Shown here: piece by piece, positions 26,809-35,185 of the stretch
Position numbering within the stretch: position 1 is the first letter of the stretch
How the letters are laid out: every line of letters begins with the position of its first letter
Source of the DNA: Proteobacteria bacterium SG_bin4
Lineage (GTDB): Bacteria; Pseudomonadota; Gammaproteobacteria; Burkholderiales; Nitrosomonadaceae
Direction of reading: 5' to 3'
DNA: 64,000 nt
NCBI GenBank assembly: GCA_002083395.1
Contig: LWDH01000053.1
Location: forward strand, 34,010 to 98,009
The notes under the pieces: model-generated
The model's database searches: none
Told to the model about the DNA's origin: nothing
The model's input: the letters and a program-made list of their open reading frames with translations, nothing else
Translations under genes and position numbers: made by a program

Positions 26809-27156
26809 ATGAAAACGGTTATTCTTGACGTGCGGGAGCCGAGGGAAGCAATGACCGACTTCGCGCGTGCATGGCATTTGAACGAGCAGCAAGAAACCGA
26901 TCGCATCAGTTTCGCATCCCCCGAGTTGTTGTGGAAAATATTGACTGCGAAGCGTTGGGAACTGCTGAAAGCGCTTTGCGGCGCGGGTCCGGTTTCCATT
27001 CGAGAAGCCGCGCGGCGGGTGGCGCGCGATGTCAAAGGCGTTCACGGCGACGTGACGGCATTGCTGGAAGCAGGATTGCTCAATCGCACCGAAACCGGCG
27101 CGATTGAATTTCCTTATGAAGCGATTAAGGTCGAGTTTTTGTTGCAAGCGGCTTAA
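26809..27156 (+). CDS. Winged-helix regulator, probable orphan antitoxin (HVO_A0114-like)
   Basis: A 115-residue protein. The central part (SPELLWKILTAKRWELLKAL, then VSIREAARRVARDVKGVHGD) is a winged helix-turn-helix of the kind annotated as the HVO_A0114 family. These are often the second gene of a pair with a small DUF6516/TumE-type toxin. No such toxin frame is seen upstream, where an inverted-repeat element sits instead. I use the ATG at 26809, after GAGAGGTGG; an upstream frame to 26737 runs into the repeat. Family assignment is from memory of pattern, not a search. Confidence 0.7.
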   Translation: MKTVILDVREPREAMTDFARAWHLNEQQETDRISFASPELLWKILTAKRWELLKALCGAGPVSIREAARRVARDVKGVHGDVTALLEAGLLNRTETGAIEFPYEAIKVEFLLQAA

Positions 27157-27209
27157 CGGGAATGTTGTAGTGCAAGGCGTCACGTCATTGACCAGTCGCG
27201 CCCACCGTC

Positions 27210-27229
27210 ATTCCCGCAAAGGCGGGAAT
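27210..27229. repeat. dRS3-like repeat
   Basis: ATTCCCGCAAAGGCGGGAAT is a 20-bp unit with ATTCCC and GGGAAT ends around eight bases, the exact pattern of the neisserial dRS3 repeat. In Neisseria such repeats are used as integration sites by filamentous phage. Related CATTCCCGC elements are frequent in other betaproteobacteria. Confidence 0.7.
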
Positions 27230-27277
27230 CTATAATATGCGATGATTGAATGTTGGATTGGTGCGATTAACAGAATT

Positions 27278-27303
27278 GATGCGCCTTCTGACGTCGGCGC
27301 ATC
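27278..27303. repeat. Small hairpin repeat
   Basis: GATGCGCC and GGCGCATC flank a 10-base loop, followed by CTACC. Together with the dRS3-like unit 50 bp upstream it makes the 187-bp gap between the regulator and the AT-rich gene a mosaic of short palindromic repeats. It may also end transcription, but no T-run follows. Confidence 0.55.
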
Positions 27304-27343
27304 CTACCATGCTTGATATCATTCCAATTCGCCATGTACCATG

Positions 27344-27979
27344 TTAAATCTGTTTCTTGCAGCATGAATTTATGTGTTCTTTTATTGTAGAAATCAATAT
27401 TTCTGAGAAATTAATGGAAAAACGTTTTATTCTAGAATCATTTAATTCATCTTCAAATTTTTTAAATTCATCGTCGAAGGTTTTTAATTTATTTCTAGCT
27501 AAATATATCCATCCACTGATTTTGCGAATGTTTAAAGCTTCTTTCTTATAATCATCTAGTGCGATAGATTCCAAATTTCTTTTTATGCTCGAGAGATTCA
27601 TGTAAACCCTTACAGTTTCGCCTGCGCCAAGAATCGGATCAGTTTTTAATGATTCATGAAGATATAAGCTTTCAAAACCCCCACCAGATTTCGGTTTGTA
27701 CCACTTCTCATTAACATAAAACTCAATGCCGATTTTTCCTAAGCGAGTGTTAACTTTTCCAACGTTGCTGATAGTAATTTGAATTTTTGAATTATCACTA
27801 GGTGAAATATCGCCAGTAACATTCAGTTTTACTTGTCGGGATTGATAAACGGTATATAAATTCCATATGATACTGGCAGCAAAACCTACCAATGCAATCA
27901 AAATAGATAGATCGTTACACCACCAAAAATTAATATTTGCTATCCATTCTTCAATATTCATTGTAAATGTAGCCAACAT
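27344..27979 (-). CDS. AT-rich hypothetical membrane-anchored protein
   Basis: A protein of up to 211 residues; the ATG at 27961 (MNIEEWIANINFWW) is an equally good start. One hydrophobic helix near the N-terminus (about 24-45, LSILIALVGFAASIIWNLYTV) is followed by a region that looks beta-rich (VKLNVTGDISPS, KIQITISNVGK, KIGIEFYVNEKWY) and a charged helical C-terminus. Base composition is clearly richer in A and T than the flanking genes, which suggests recent acquisition. I do not recognise a domain. Confidence 0.65.
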   Translation of the reverse strand: MLATFTMNIEEWIANINFWWCNDLSILIALVGFAASIIWNLYTVYQSRQVKLNVTGDISPSDNSKIQITISNVGKVNTRLGKIGIEFYVNEKWYKPKSGGGFESLYLHESLKTDPILGAGETVRVYMNLSSIKRNLESIALDDYKKEALNIRKISGWIYLARNKLKTFDDEFKKFEDELNDSRIKRFSINFSEILISTIKEHINSCCKKQI

Positions 27980-28032
27980 AATTCAAACCAGAAAGTATCT
28001 ATTATTGAGGTTTGAAATTTGATTAAGCGTTA

Positions 28033-30360
28033 TTACCTCGTCAACCCCGCATACAAAACTGGCAATTTCTCCGGCAACCGTTCCACATGATCGACCACCA
28101 AATAATTACGTTCACCGAAAATCCTTGACACGTACTGATCGGCGCGCGGATCCAGGCTCATGCAGTAGGTGAGAATGCCGGAGCGGCCGGCTTCTTCGAC
28201 GGCTTTTTTGGTGTCGTGGCGCAGGTATTGCGGGTCGCGTACGTCGACATCCGCCGGTTCGCCGTCGGTAATCACCAGCAGCAGTTTTTTCGCCGATTTT
28301 TGCAGTTTCAGGTAATGCGTGGCGTGGCGCATTGCGGCACCCATGCGGGTCGACAATTGCCCGGTCATGCCAGCGAGTTTGGCTTTGGGGATTTCATCGT
28401 ACGGCTGGTCGAAGTCCTTGAAACGGAAGTACTCGACGTCGTGGCGTCCGTCGGAGCAGAAGCCGTGGATCGCGAACGGGTCGCCGATTTTGTTGATGGC
28501 GTTGGCGAGCAATACCGTTGCTTGCCGCGTCAGGTCGAGCACCGAGTAGTCGTGTCCGGCAACCTTATCGTTGGTCGATTCGGACAAGTCGAGCAATACC
28601 AGCACGGAAATATCGCGCACTTTGCGCACCGAGCGCATCATGATGCGCGGGTCGGGTTGCATGCCCATGCGGATGTCGATCATCGAGCGGATGGCGGCGT
28701 TGATATCGATTTCGTCGCCGTCTTCAAGCTTGCGGATGCGACGCGTGCCTTGCGGCTGCATCGCGTCAAGCAGGAATTTCATGCGCGCGATTTCGCGTTT
28801 GTATTGGTTGGCAATGTCGTCGATGCATTGCATATCGCCCAATTTGGCGCGTTTTTCCTGTACCGTCGCCCAATCGGGACGCTCCAATTGGATTTGGTAA
28901 TCCCATTCGGAATAGTGGTAGGGCGCCGATACCGGTTCCTTGCCTTCCATATCGTTGTACGACACGCCCATGTCTTCGTACGGGAAGAATTCGGTGCCCA
29001 TCACCCAGATTTCCTCTGCATCGTCACCGGCGGTTTCCACGTCGAGTTCGTTGGCGAATTCCATTACGTTAACGTATTTGCGCACTTGTTTCGGCGCATC
29101 GTAACCGGCGGACAGTGATTTGTTGAAGTCAAATTCCTCGAATTCCCAGAAATAGCGGTTGTCGTCGCGGTACGGCGCGGTGAGTATATCGGTGCGCGGG
29201 TTATACGGAATCTTTTTGTCCATGAAGCTGTGCGCCAATTGCACGCCGATGTCCCACGAGGTTTTATGACTATCGAGCTTATCGTGCGCAGCCTTGAACA
29301 GTTTGCGGCCTTCCGCGATCCAAGGATCCTTATCTTTGTAATCCGGGTCGAGCAGGGCGCGCGCCAGGCGGTTCAGGTAATCGCCCATCGAGGCGTTCAT
29401 GTCTGGGGTGGCGCTATGTAGTACCGACCAGGTGTGACGCAAACCGGGGAAGCGGCGAATCGACAGTTCTTCGATGCGCGCGTCTTCTATCACCGAAATC
29501 ACCGCCATTTGCAGCGGATTCAAGCTTTCCGCGGAAATCGGCTGCTTGGTTTCGACCAGATGCGCGGCGGCATGGGCTGCAGCGGCGCGGTAGACTTCGG
29601 TCGCCGGCACATCGCCGAACGCATCGTAGGCATCGGGCAGGTGAATAAAATAGTTTTCGATAAACGGCTTGTAGCCTTCGCGGGTTTCAAAGTCGCCGGA
29701 AGTGGGTTTCATGAAAAAATCACGCGCCCACAGTGCACGCAGATACATATTGATGCGACGTTGCACATCCACAAACAGCGTGCCTTTACGTTCTTTTTGC
29801 AATACTGCCAGCGATTCCTTCGATTCCAGTCCGAAATAGCGGATTTGCTCTTCGTAATCGGTGCGGTGCGCGTGCGCGCCCCACATCGCCCAGCGGCGTA
29901 GGCCGCCAAGGGTTAGTTGCCCGAATAGAATATCCAGTTTGCTAAGCATGGGACGCATGCCGCGCGGTGCCTGGGCAATCAACATATTCAGGAATTGCAG
30001 GTAATTCTGGAACAACTGTGTATCGCCTAGCCGTTTGGCGGCAGTCGGGGCAGTGGCTAACACCAGTTCGATCACAGCGCCTGACGTCCTTGAGGCGAGC
30101 GAAAGCACGGTGGTCGCCAGATCACTGATAATATCTTCACCGATTTCCTTGGCGACTAATGGTGTTTCGTCGATCCAGCAATTCACTAAACTGCGTCCGC
30201 GCCCTAATCCGCGGATCGCCGATGCCCCTTTCAGATAGTTATCGAGTCCCCGCGCTGAAAAAGTTTTAGTCGCTTCAGGCCAGGCGTGATGGAGCAGCTC
30301 AATCGATTCCGGCTCCAGATCCTCGAGCAATTCTTTGTAATCGTCCAGATTGATACTCAT
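28033..30360 (-). CDS. cbbO: RuBisCO activase subunit CbbO (VWA-domain)
   Basis: CbbO is the adaptor of the CbbQO activase: one copy caps a CbbQ hexamer and binds RuBisCO to let inhibitory sugar phosphates be removed. The 775-residue protein has a long helical N-terminal region and a C-terminal von Willebrand factor A domain with the MIDAS motif DLSEST (about residue 595). It follows cbbQ by 53 bp. The ATG at 30360 has an AGGTG site before it. The length fits the family. A related protein, NorD, has the same layout, but the cbbLSQ context decides. Confidence 0.93.
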   Translation of the reverse strand: MSINLDDYKELLEDLEPESIELLHHAWPEATKTFSARGLDNYLKGASAIRGLGRGRSLVNCWIDETPLVAKEIGEDIISDLATTVLSLASRTSGAVIELVLATAPTAAKRLGDTQLFQNYLQFLNMLIAQAPRGMRPMLSKLDILFGQLTLGGLRRWAMWGAHAHRTDYEEQIRYFGLESKESLAVLQKERKGTLFVDVQRRINMYLRALWARDFFMKPTSGDFETREGYKPFIENYFIHLPDAYDAFGDVPATEVYRAAAAHAAAHLVETKQPISAESLNPLQMAVISVIEDARIEELSIRRFPGLRHTWSVLHSATPDMNASMGDYLNRLARALLDPDYKDKDPWIAEGRKLFKAAHDKLDSHKTSWDIGVQLAHSFMDKKIPYNPRTDILTAPYRDDNRYFWEFEEFDFNKSLSAGYDAPKQVRKYVNVMEFANELDVETAGDDAEEIWVMGTEFFPYEDMGVSYNDMEGKEPVSAPYHYSEWDYQIQLERPDWATVQEKRAKLGDMQCIDDIANQYKREIARMKFLLDAMQPQGTRRIRKLEDGDEIDINAAIRSMIDIRMGMQPDPRIMMRSVRKVRDISVLVLLDLSESTNDKVAGHDYSVLDLTRQATVLLANAINKIGDPFAIHGFCSDGRHDVEYFRFKDFDQPYDEIPKAKLAGMTGQLSTRMGAAMRHATHYLKLQKSAKKLLLVITDGEPADVDVRDPQYLRHDTKKAVEEAGRSGILTYCMSLDPRADQYVSRIFGERNYLVVDHVERLPEKLPVLYAGLTR

Positions 30361-30413
30361 GGCAGCACCTATTTACGTTTTAGAACAATCAACATATTCG
30401 CTGATAGCAGCTT

Positions 30414-31220
30414 TTAATTAAAGAACGTGCTGACAGCCGCATCCAGCGCGTCGCGCATATCCGGATCGTCGGTGATCGGTCGCACCAAGGCTACGCGGCA
30501 AGCGGCATGCGCGTCGACTTTTTTGGCGATCAGGCTGCCGGCGTAAATCAACATACGTGTGGAAATACCTTCGTCCAGACCGTGACCCTTCAAATTGCGC
30601 GCGCGCTCGGCGATCGAGACCAGTTTATCTGCGACATCGGTCGATACGCCGGATTCGTGCGCAACGATTTCGCTCTCGATATCGTGGCTTGGGTAGTTGA
30701 AGTCGAGCGCGCCGAAACGTTGCTTGGTCGACTGCTTCAGATCCTTCATTAAGCTTTGATAGCCGGGGTTGTATGAAATGACGATTTGAAAATCCGTATG
30801 CGCTTGAATCAACTCGCCTTTTTTCTCCAGTGGCAATACACGGCGGTTATCGGTCAGAGGATGAATGACCACGGTAGTATCCTGGCGGGCTTCCACGACT
30901 TCGTCGAGATAGCAGATCGCGCCATAACGCGCAGCCACTGCGAGCGGGCCGTCTTGCCAGCGGGTGCCGTTGGCATCGAGCAGGAAACGTCCAACCAGAT
31001 CGGATGCAGTCATGTCTTCGTTACATGCAACGGTGATCAGCGGCTTTTTCAGTTTCCACGCCATGTACTCGACAAAGCGTGTTTTGCCGCAGCCGGTCGG
31101 ACCTTTCAGCATCATCGGCATGCGTACCGAATAGGCGGCTTCGTAGAGTTTCACTTCATCCGCGACGGGATGGTAATAAGGTTCTTTTTTAATGCGATAT
31201 TGATCAATGATAGTGCTCAT
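30414..31220 (-). CDS. cbbQ: RuBisCO activase AAA+ ATPase CbbQ
   Basis: A MoxR-type AAA+ ATPase that forms the hexameric motor of the CbbQO RuBisCO activase. Walker A is GPTGCGKT (about residues 40-47), Walker B ICYLDEVVEA, and the sensor 1 block is QIVISYNPGYQ. I use the ATG at 31220 (MSTIIDQY), which has GGAG eight bases before it; a longer frame reaches 31274 but has no such site. It lies downstream of cbbS beyond a strong terminator, so its expression should be lower than that of cbbLS. Confidence 0.94.
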   Translation of the reverse strand: MSTIIDQYRIKKEPYYHPVADEVKLYEAAYSVRMPMMLKGPTGCGKTRFVEYMAWKLKKPLITVACNEDMTASDLVGRFLLDANGTRWQDGPLAVAARYGAICYLDEVVEARQDTTVVIHPLTDNRRVLPLEKKGELIQAHTDFQIVISYNPGYQSLMKDLKQSTKQRFGALDFNYPSHDIESEIVAHESGVSTDVADKLVSIAERARNLKGHGLDEGISTRMLIYAGSLIAKKVDAHAACRVALVRPITDDPDMRDALDAAVSTFFN

Positions 31221-31288
31221 GACAAACTCCTGTGTAGAGACAGTCTTTATCGAGATGTTCTCGAGTAATTGCAAACAAAATTCCGGTG

Positions 31289-31325
31289 AAAAAAAACCCC
31301 CTGCCCTGTTAAGGGAGAAGGGGGT
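31289..31325 (-). terminator. Intrinsic terminator between cbbS and cbbQ
   Basis: Read on the minus strand, CCCC runs and GGGG runs form an outer 5-bp stem (31297-31301 with 31320-31324) plus an inner CCCT/AGGG stem, followed directly by eight T. This is a canonical rho-independent terminator. Placed within the cluster, it should let most transcripts end after cbbS while some read through to cbbQ and cbbO. Confidence 0.85.
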
Positions 31326-31351
31326 CTTGCGGGTTCGAACCCCGTTGTTAC

Positions 31352-31708
31352 TTAAACAGTCTTGCCGCGGTAAATCACCATGGCGGTACCTTGTGATTGG
31401 TTAAAATTGTTGTAGCCAATCAAACGTACATGATTATTCGGGTTGGCTTTATGACACGCAGCAGCTTCTGCCAGCACGCGGTCTACATCCGTTTCACCAA
31501 ACATAGGCAGTTTCCACATATACCAGTAGGAATCCATCACATACTCAGGTTCTGTATGTTCGATGGCTGGATTCCAGCCTTTGCTAATTAAATACTGCAC
31601 TTGCTTTTTGATATCTTTGTCAGACATTGCAGGCAGGTAGGAAAATGTTTCAAACTTACGACTTGCCGGATCACTGACACGTGATTTGTAATCTATTACT
31701 TCGCTCAT
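31352..31708 (-). CDS. cbbS: RuBisCO small subunit, form IA
   Basis: The 118-residue small subunit of the L8S8 enzyme. ETFSYLP near residue 20, YLISKGWNPAIEH, and YWYMWKLPMFGETD are characteristic of CbbS. The N-terminus (MSEVIDYKSRVSDP) is like non-carboxysomal form IA enzymes that come with cbbQ. It lies 77 bp downstream of cbbL. Confidence 0.96.
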   Translation of the reverse strand: MSEVIDYKSRVSDPASRKFETFSYLPAMSDKDIKKQVQYLISKGWNPAIEHTEPEYVMDSYWYMWKLPMFGETDVDRVLAEAAACHKANPNNHVRLIGYNNFNQSQGTAMVIYRGKTV

Positions 31709-31785
31709 TATTTATTCCTCATTTTTAGGGAGATGAAGAAGAAAAGCTATATAACCATTCGCTTTTCTTCTTTAGTCAAAATTGC

Positions 31786-33207
31786 TTACTTGTGGGCTAT
31801 GTCGAGCTTATCAACCGTATCAAACTCGAACTTAATCTCTTTCCATGTTTCCATGGCGATTTTGAGTTCTGGGCTGCTCTTAGCTGCCTTCGTAAGAATC
31901 GCTTTGCCTTCCTTCTCGATTTCAATACCTTGGTTACGTGCTTCTACACAGGCCTCCAATGCTACGCGGTTTGCGGCTGCACCGGCTGCGTTACCCCAAG
32001 GGTGGCCTAAAGTACCGCCACCGAATTGCAAGCAAGCATCATCACCGAAAATCGAGACTAGGGCTGGCATGTGCCATACGTGAATACCACCCGAAGCAAC
32101 TGGGAATACGCCAGGCATAGAACCCCAATCTTGATCGAAGAACAAGCCACGGCTACGGTCTTCTTTAATGAATTCATCGCGCATGGTATCAATCCAGCCG
32201 AGGGTTGCTGCACGATCGCCTTCCAATTTACCGACTACGGTACCGGAATGCAGGTGATCACCACCCGATAAACGGAGTACCTTAGTCAATACGCGGAAAT
32301 GAATGCCGTGATGAGGATTGCGATCGAGTACAGCATGCATAGCGCGGTGAATGTGCAACAGAATTCCGTTGTTACGGCACCAGTTAGCTAACCCAGTGTT
32401 GGCTGTTAGGCCGCCTGTTAAGTAATCATGCATAATAATCGGCGCATTTAATTCCTTAGCAAACTCGGCGCGTTTGTACATTTCTTCCGGGGTTGGCGCG
32501 GTAACATTCAGATAGTGACCTTTGCGCTCGCCGGTTTCACGTTCTGCTTTATGTACGGCTTCCATCACGAATTCGAAACGATCGCGCCAGCGCATGAACG
32601 GTTGGCTGTTAACGTTTTCATCGTCTTTGGTCAAATCCAGACCACCACGCAAACATTCATACACAGCACGGCCATAGTTTTTAGCCGACAAGCCCAATTT
32701 TGGTTTAATCGTGCAACCTAACAACGCGCGGCCATATTTGTTCAAACGGTCACGTTCCACTTGAATACCGGCTGGAGGTCCTCCACAGGTTTTGACGTAG
32801 GCAATCGGGAAGCGAACATCTTCCAAACGCAGTGCACGCAGCGCTTTAAATCCAAATACGTTACCAACCAATGAGGTCAGTACGTTAACCACGGATCCTT
32901 CTTCAAATAGATCAATCGGGTAAGCTACGAAAGCATAGAAACAAGTATCATCTCCAGGAACGTCTTCGATTTTGTATGCACGTCCTTTGTAGTAATCCAA
33001 ATCGGTTAGCAAATCGGTCCACACGGTGGTCCAGGTTCCTGTAGAAGATTCTGCGGCTACTGCAGCTGCTACTTCTTCGCGAGGTACGCCGGGTTGTGGT
33101 GTGATTTTAAAACATGCCAGAATGTCTGTATCCAGTGGTGTGTAATCAGGGGTCCAGTAAGTTTGTCGATATTCCTTTACACCAGCATTATATATTTTTA
33201 CTGCCAT
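31786..33207 (-). CDS. cbbL: RuBisCO large subunit, form IA
   Basis: Fixes CO2 on ribulose-1,5-bisphosphate in the Calvin cycle. The 473-residue protein keeps the activation lysine K194 with D196 and E197 in GGLDLTKDDENVN, the catalytic K168 in TIKPKLG, the loop 6 GTVVGKLEGD and the HIHRAMHAV block. The sequence is the green-like form IA. The presence of cbbQ and cbbO and absence of carboxysome genes point to the non-carboxysomal IAq type. GGAG lies nine bases before the ATG. It diverges from cbbR. Confidence 0.98.
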   Translation of the reverse strand: MAVKIYNAGVKEYRQTYWTPDYTPLDTDILACFKITPQPGVPREEVAAAVAAESSTGTWTTVWTDLLTDLDYYKGRAYKIEDVPGDDTCFYAFVAYPIDLFEEGSVVNVLTSLVGNVFGFKALRALRLEDVRFPIAYVKTCGGPPAGIQVERDRLNKYGRALLGCTIKPKLGLSAKNYGRAVYECLRGGLDLTKDDENVNSQPFMRWRDRFEFVMEAVHKAERETGERKGHYLNVTAPTPEEMYKRAEFAKELNAPIIMHDYLTGGLTANTGLANWCRNNGILLHIHRAMHAVLDRNPHHGIHFRVLTKVLRLSGGDHLHSGTVVGKLEGDRAATLGWIDTMRDEFIKEDRSRGLFFDQDWGSMPGVFPVASGGIHVWHMPALVSIFGDDACLQFGGGTLGHPWGNAAGAAANRVALEACVEARNQGIEIEKEGKAILTKAAKSSPELKIAMETWKEIKFEFDTVDKLDIAHK

Positions 33208-33233
33208 AATATTTTCTCCAGTTAATTCCCTTT

Positions 33234-33258
33234 AATTTTCACGAATGCTATGAAAATT
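33234..33258 (-). promoter_or_regulatory. Inverted repeat in the cbbL leader
   Basis: AATTTTC and GAAAATT, seven bases each, flank an 11-base loop 27-51 bp before the cbbL start. In RNA it would be an AT-rich hairpin shortly before the ribosome site; in DNA it could be a binding site. Function unproven. Confidence 0.35.
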
Positions 33259-33282
33259 AGTAGGTTGCATTACAAAATAACT

Positions 33283-33302
33283 GCCTAAGTGATTGCTTAG
33301 GC
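33283..33302. promoter_or_regulatory. GCCTAAG dyad upstream of cbbL
   Basis: GCCTAAG and CTTAGGC form a perfect 7-bp inverted repeat around six bases, 76-95 bp before the cbbL start. It is either the stable 5' hairpin of a cbbL leader or an operator. It differs in sequence from the ATAAG dyad nearer cbbR. Confidence 0.45.
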
Positions 33303-33405
33303 CTGCTTTTTACGACTACACGACTACTTGAAATAGCTCAAATTATTAGATTGCACTATAGCGCGATAAGATTATAAGAACAAATCAATTATTCTAATAT
33401 TTATG

Positions 33406-33421
33406 ATAAGGTATTACTTAT
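33406..33421. promoter_or_regulatory. Candidate CbbR operator
   Basis: ATAAG and CTTAT around six bases form a dyad 22 bp before the cbbR start in the cbbL-cbbR intergenic region. LysR-type regulators usually bind an interrupted dyad near their own start and so control both divergent genes. The match to the textbook T-N11-A form is imperfect, so this is a candidate only. Confidence 0.4.
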
Positions 33422-33442
33422 AAAAAATTGATGGACTAAACC

Positions 33443-34354
33443 ATGTTTCATGTAACGTTACGGCAACTTAAAGTTTTCGAGTCGGTTGCACGGCATTTGA
33501 GCTACTCGCGTGCTGCCGATGAATTGCACCTGACCCAACCCGCTGTTTCCATGCAGATAAAGCAATTGGAAGACAACATTAGTTTACCGCTGTTTGAGCA
33601 ACTCGGTAAACGAATTTTTCTCACTGAAGCAGGGCGCGAGTTGTATCAATACAGTCGCGCCATTGCGCAACAATTATCCGATATGGAAGTGGCGCTGGAA
33701 GAATTGAAAGGAATGGAGCGTGGCAAATTGAACATCGCGGTAGTTACCACAGCGAATTATTTTGCGCCGCATTTGCTGGCGAAGTTCTGCCAGCGCTATC
33801 AAGGCGTTACAGTCAGTCTGAACGTATCCAACCGGGAAACGGTGTTGAAGCAATTAGCGGATAATTTGATTGATCTTGCGATCATGGGGCAACCACCCGA
33901 GAATCTCGACATCGATAGCGAGTCTTTCATGGAGAATCCGTTAGTAGTTGTCGCACCGCCCGATCATCCGCTGTGCAAGGAGCGCGATATTCCGGTTAAG
34001 CGGTTAGCCACTGAGACATTTCTCGTGCGGGAATCGGGGTCTGGCACACGGAGTGCAATGGAACGTTTTTTTGCCGCGCACGAGATCAAAATCAATAAAG
34101 GCATGGAAACCGATACTACCGAAGCGATCAAGCAAGCAGTGCAAGCCGGAATGGGCTTGGGGATCATGTCGCGGCATACGGTTGAATTGGAACTTGAAAC
34201 CAAGCGCCTGAAAATACTGGATGTGCAGGGCTTTCCCATCGTTCGCTATTGGCATGTCGTGAATCGCAAGAATAAGCGCTTATCGAGTGTTGCCAATGCT
34301 TTTAAGGAATTTTTGCTAAAAGAAGCCGAGAAGTTGATATCAATCTCAAAGTAA
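33443..34354 (+). CDS. cbbR: LysR-type regulator CbbR
   Basis: A 303-residue LysR-type activator. The N-terminal winged helix (about 1-62: MFHVTLRQLKVFESVARHLS, HLTQPAVSMQIKQLE) is typical, and the effector domain follows from about residue 90 with VTTANYFAPHLL. Position divergent from cbbL, with a shared 235-bp intergenic region, identifies it as CbbR. CbbR senses metabolites such as RuBP or NADPH in studied bacteria and switches the Calvin-cycle operon. Confidence 0.93.
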   Translation: MFHVTLRQLKVFESVARHLSYSRAADELHLTQPAVSMQIKQLEDNISLPLFEQLGKRIFLTEAGRELYQYSRAIAQQLSDMEVALEELKGMERGKLNIAVVTTANYFAPHLLAKFCQRYQGVTVSLNVSNRETVLKQLADNLIDLAIMGQPPENLDIDSESFMENPLVVVAPPDHPLCKERDIPVKRLATETFLVRESGSGTRSAMERFFAAHEIKINKGMETDTTEAIKQAVQAGMGLGIMSRHTVELELETKRLKILDVQGFPIVRYWHVVNRKNKRLSSVANAFKEFLLKEAEKLISISK

Positions 34355-34449
34355 TGAGAATAAGGCAAGAATACCTCTGGTATTAATCAATTAGCATTTG
34401 AAGATTATATGTGAGAATATTCTTACTTTGATATTTATATTTTAATGCT

Positions 34450-35181
34450 ATGAATAATTACGTGAATCCTGACCCAAATACCAATCCAGCAAGCAATGCG
34501 GCAATGTATGGTACTTTTGCGGCTTGCTGCTTATGTGCATTATTCATTTTGTTCATTGACTTGAGAATACCGCTCGGGGTCGCTACCGGGGTTTTGTATA
34601 TTGCGGTCATACTGATTTCTCTGAAGTTATCCAATAATCGTTTTACCATTGTTACAGCGTTGATTTGCACGCTTTTGGTGTGGGTCGGCTATCTGGGGTC
34701 ACCACAAAACGAGGTCAGCATCGAAGTTGTGTATATCAATCGTTTTTTAAGCGTGCTGGCAATTTGGGTAACCACGATATTGACTTTATGGCAACGTAAT
34801 AGTATCCAACAATTGCATCAAGAACGATTGGAGCATCTACAATCGAAAAAAATAGCCGAGATCCAGGAAGAGAAGTTAAAAGTATTAAAAGCAACAATGT
34901 ACACAGTACAAGGCATTATAGGAAACTTTTTGAATAATTTGCTGATTCTTAAGCTCGAGATCATTCACAATAAAACCCTGAGCAACGAGTCGCTGCATAC
35001 ACTCGAAGCCATCATTCAAGATACATCGCAGCGCATCAATAATTTAACCAATTTGGAAGAGGTTCGTGAGAAGAGAATGGCAGGGAATGTAGTGGGTATT
35101 GAGTATGATGCTGCAGCAACGAGTATGGCTGATCATCGTACTCATGATAAACTTGCACGCAAATTCAGCGCAAGGAGGTAG
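34450..35181 (+). CDS. Membrane protein with truncated histidine-kinase-like dimerisation domain
   Basis: A 243-residue protein with three to four membrane helices (about residues 20-112), a coiled coil (about 114-150, QLHQERLEHLQSKKIAEIQE) and a helical segment resembling the dimerisation region of sensor kinases (TMYTVQGIIGNFLNNLLILK, then ERTS-like helices ending NNLTNLEEVRE). The phospho-acceptor histidine and the ATPase domain are absent, so it cannot be a full kinase. It lies 95 bp after cbbR on the same strand. A scaffold or decoy sensor is possible; function unknown. Confidence 0.7.
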   Translation: MNNYVNPDPNTNPASNAAMYGTFAACCLCALFILFIDLRIPLGVATGVLYIAVILISLKLSNNRFTIVTALICTLLVWVGYLGSPQNEVSIEVVYINRFLSVLAIWVTTILTLWQRNSIQQLHQERLEHLQSKKIAEIQEEKLKVLKATMYTVQGIIGNFLNNLLILKLEIIHNKTLSNESLHTLEAIIQDTSQRINNLTNLEEVREKRMAGNVVGIEYDAAATSMADHRTHDKLARKFSARR

Positions 35182-35185
35182 CAGG

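Noticed and set aside
28216..29118. A 300-codon plus-strand frame
   Set aside because: It lies wholly antisense to cbbO and is a shadow of its codon use; no domain or ribosome site.
31281..31353. Possible full tRNA gene ending in the T-arm-like palindrome
   Set aside because: The region upstream is the terminator hairpin and has no acceptor, D-arm or anticodon arm.
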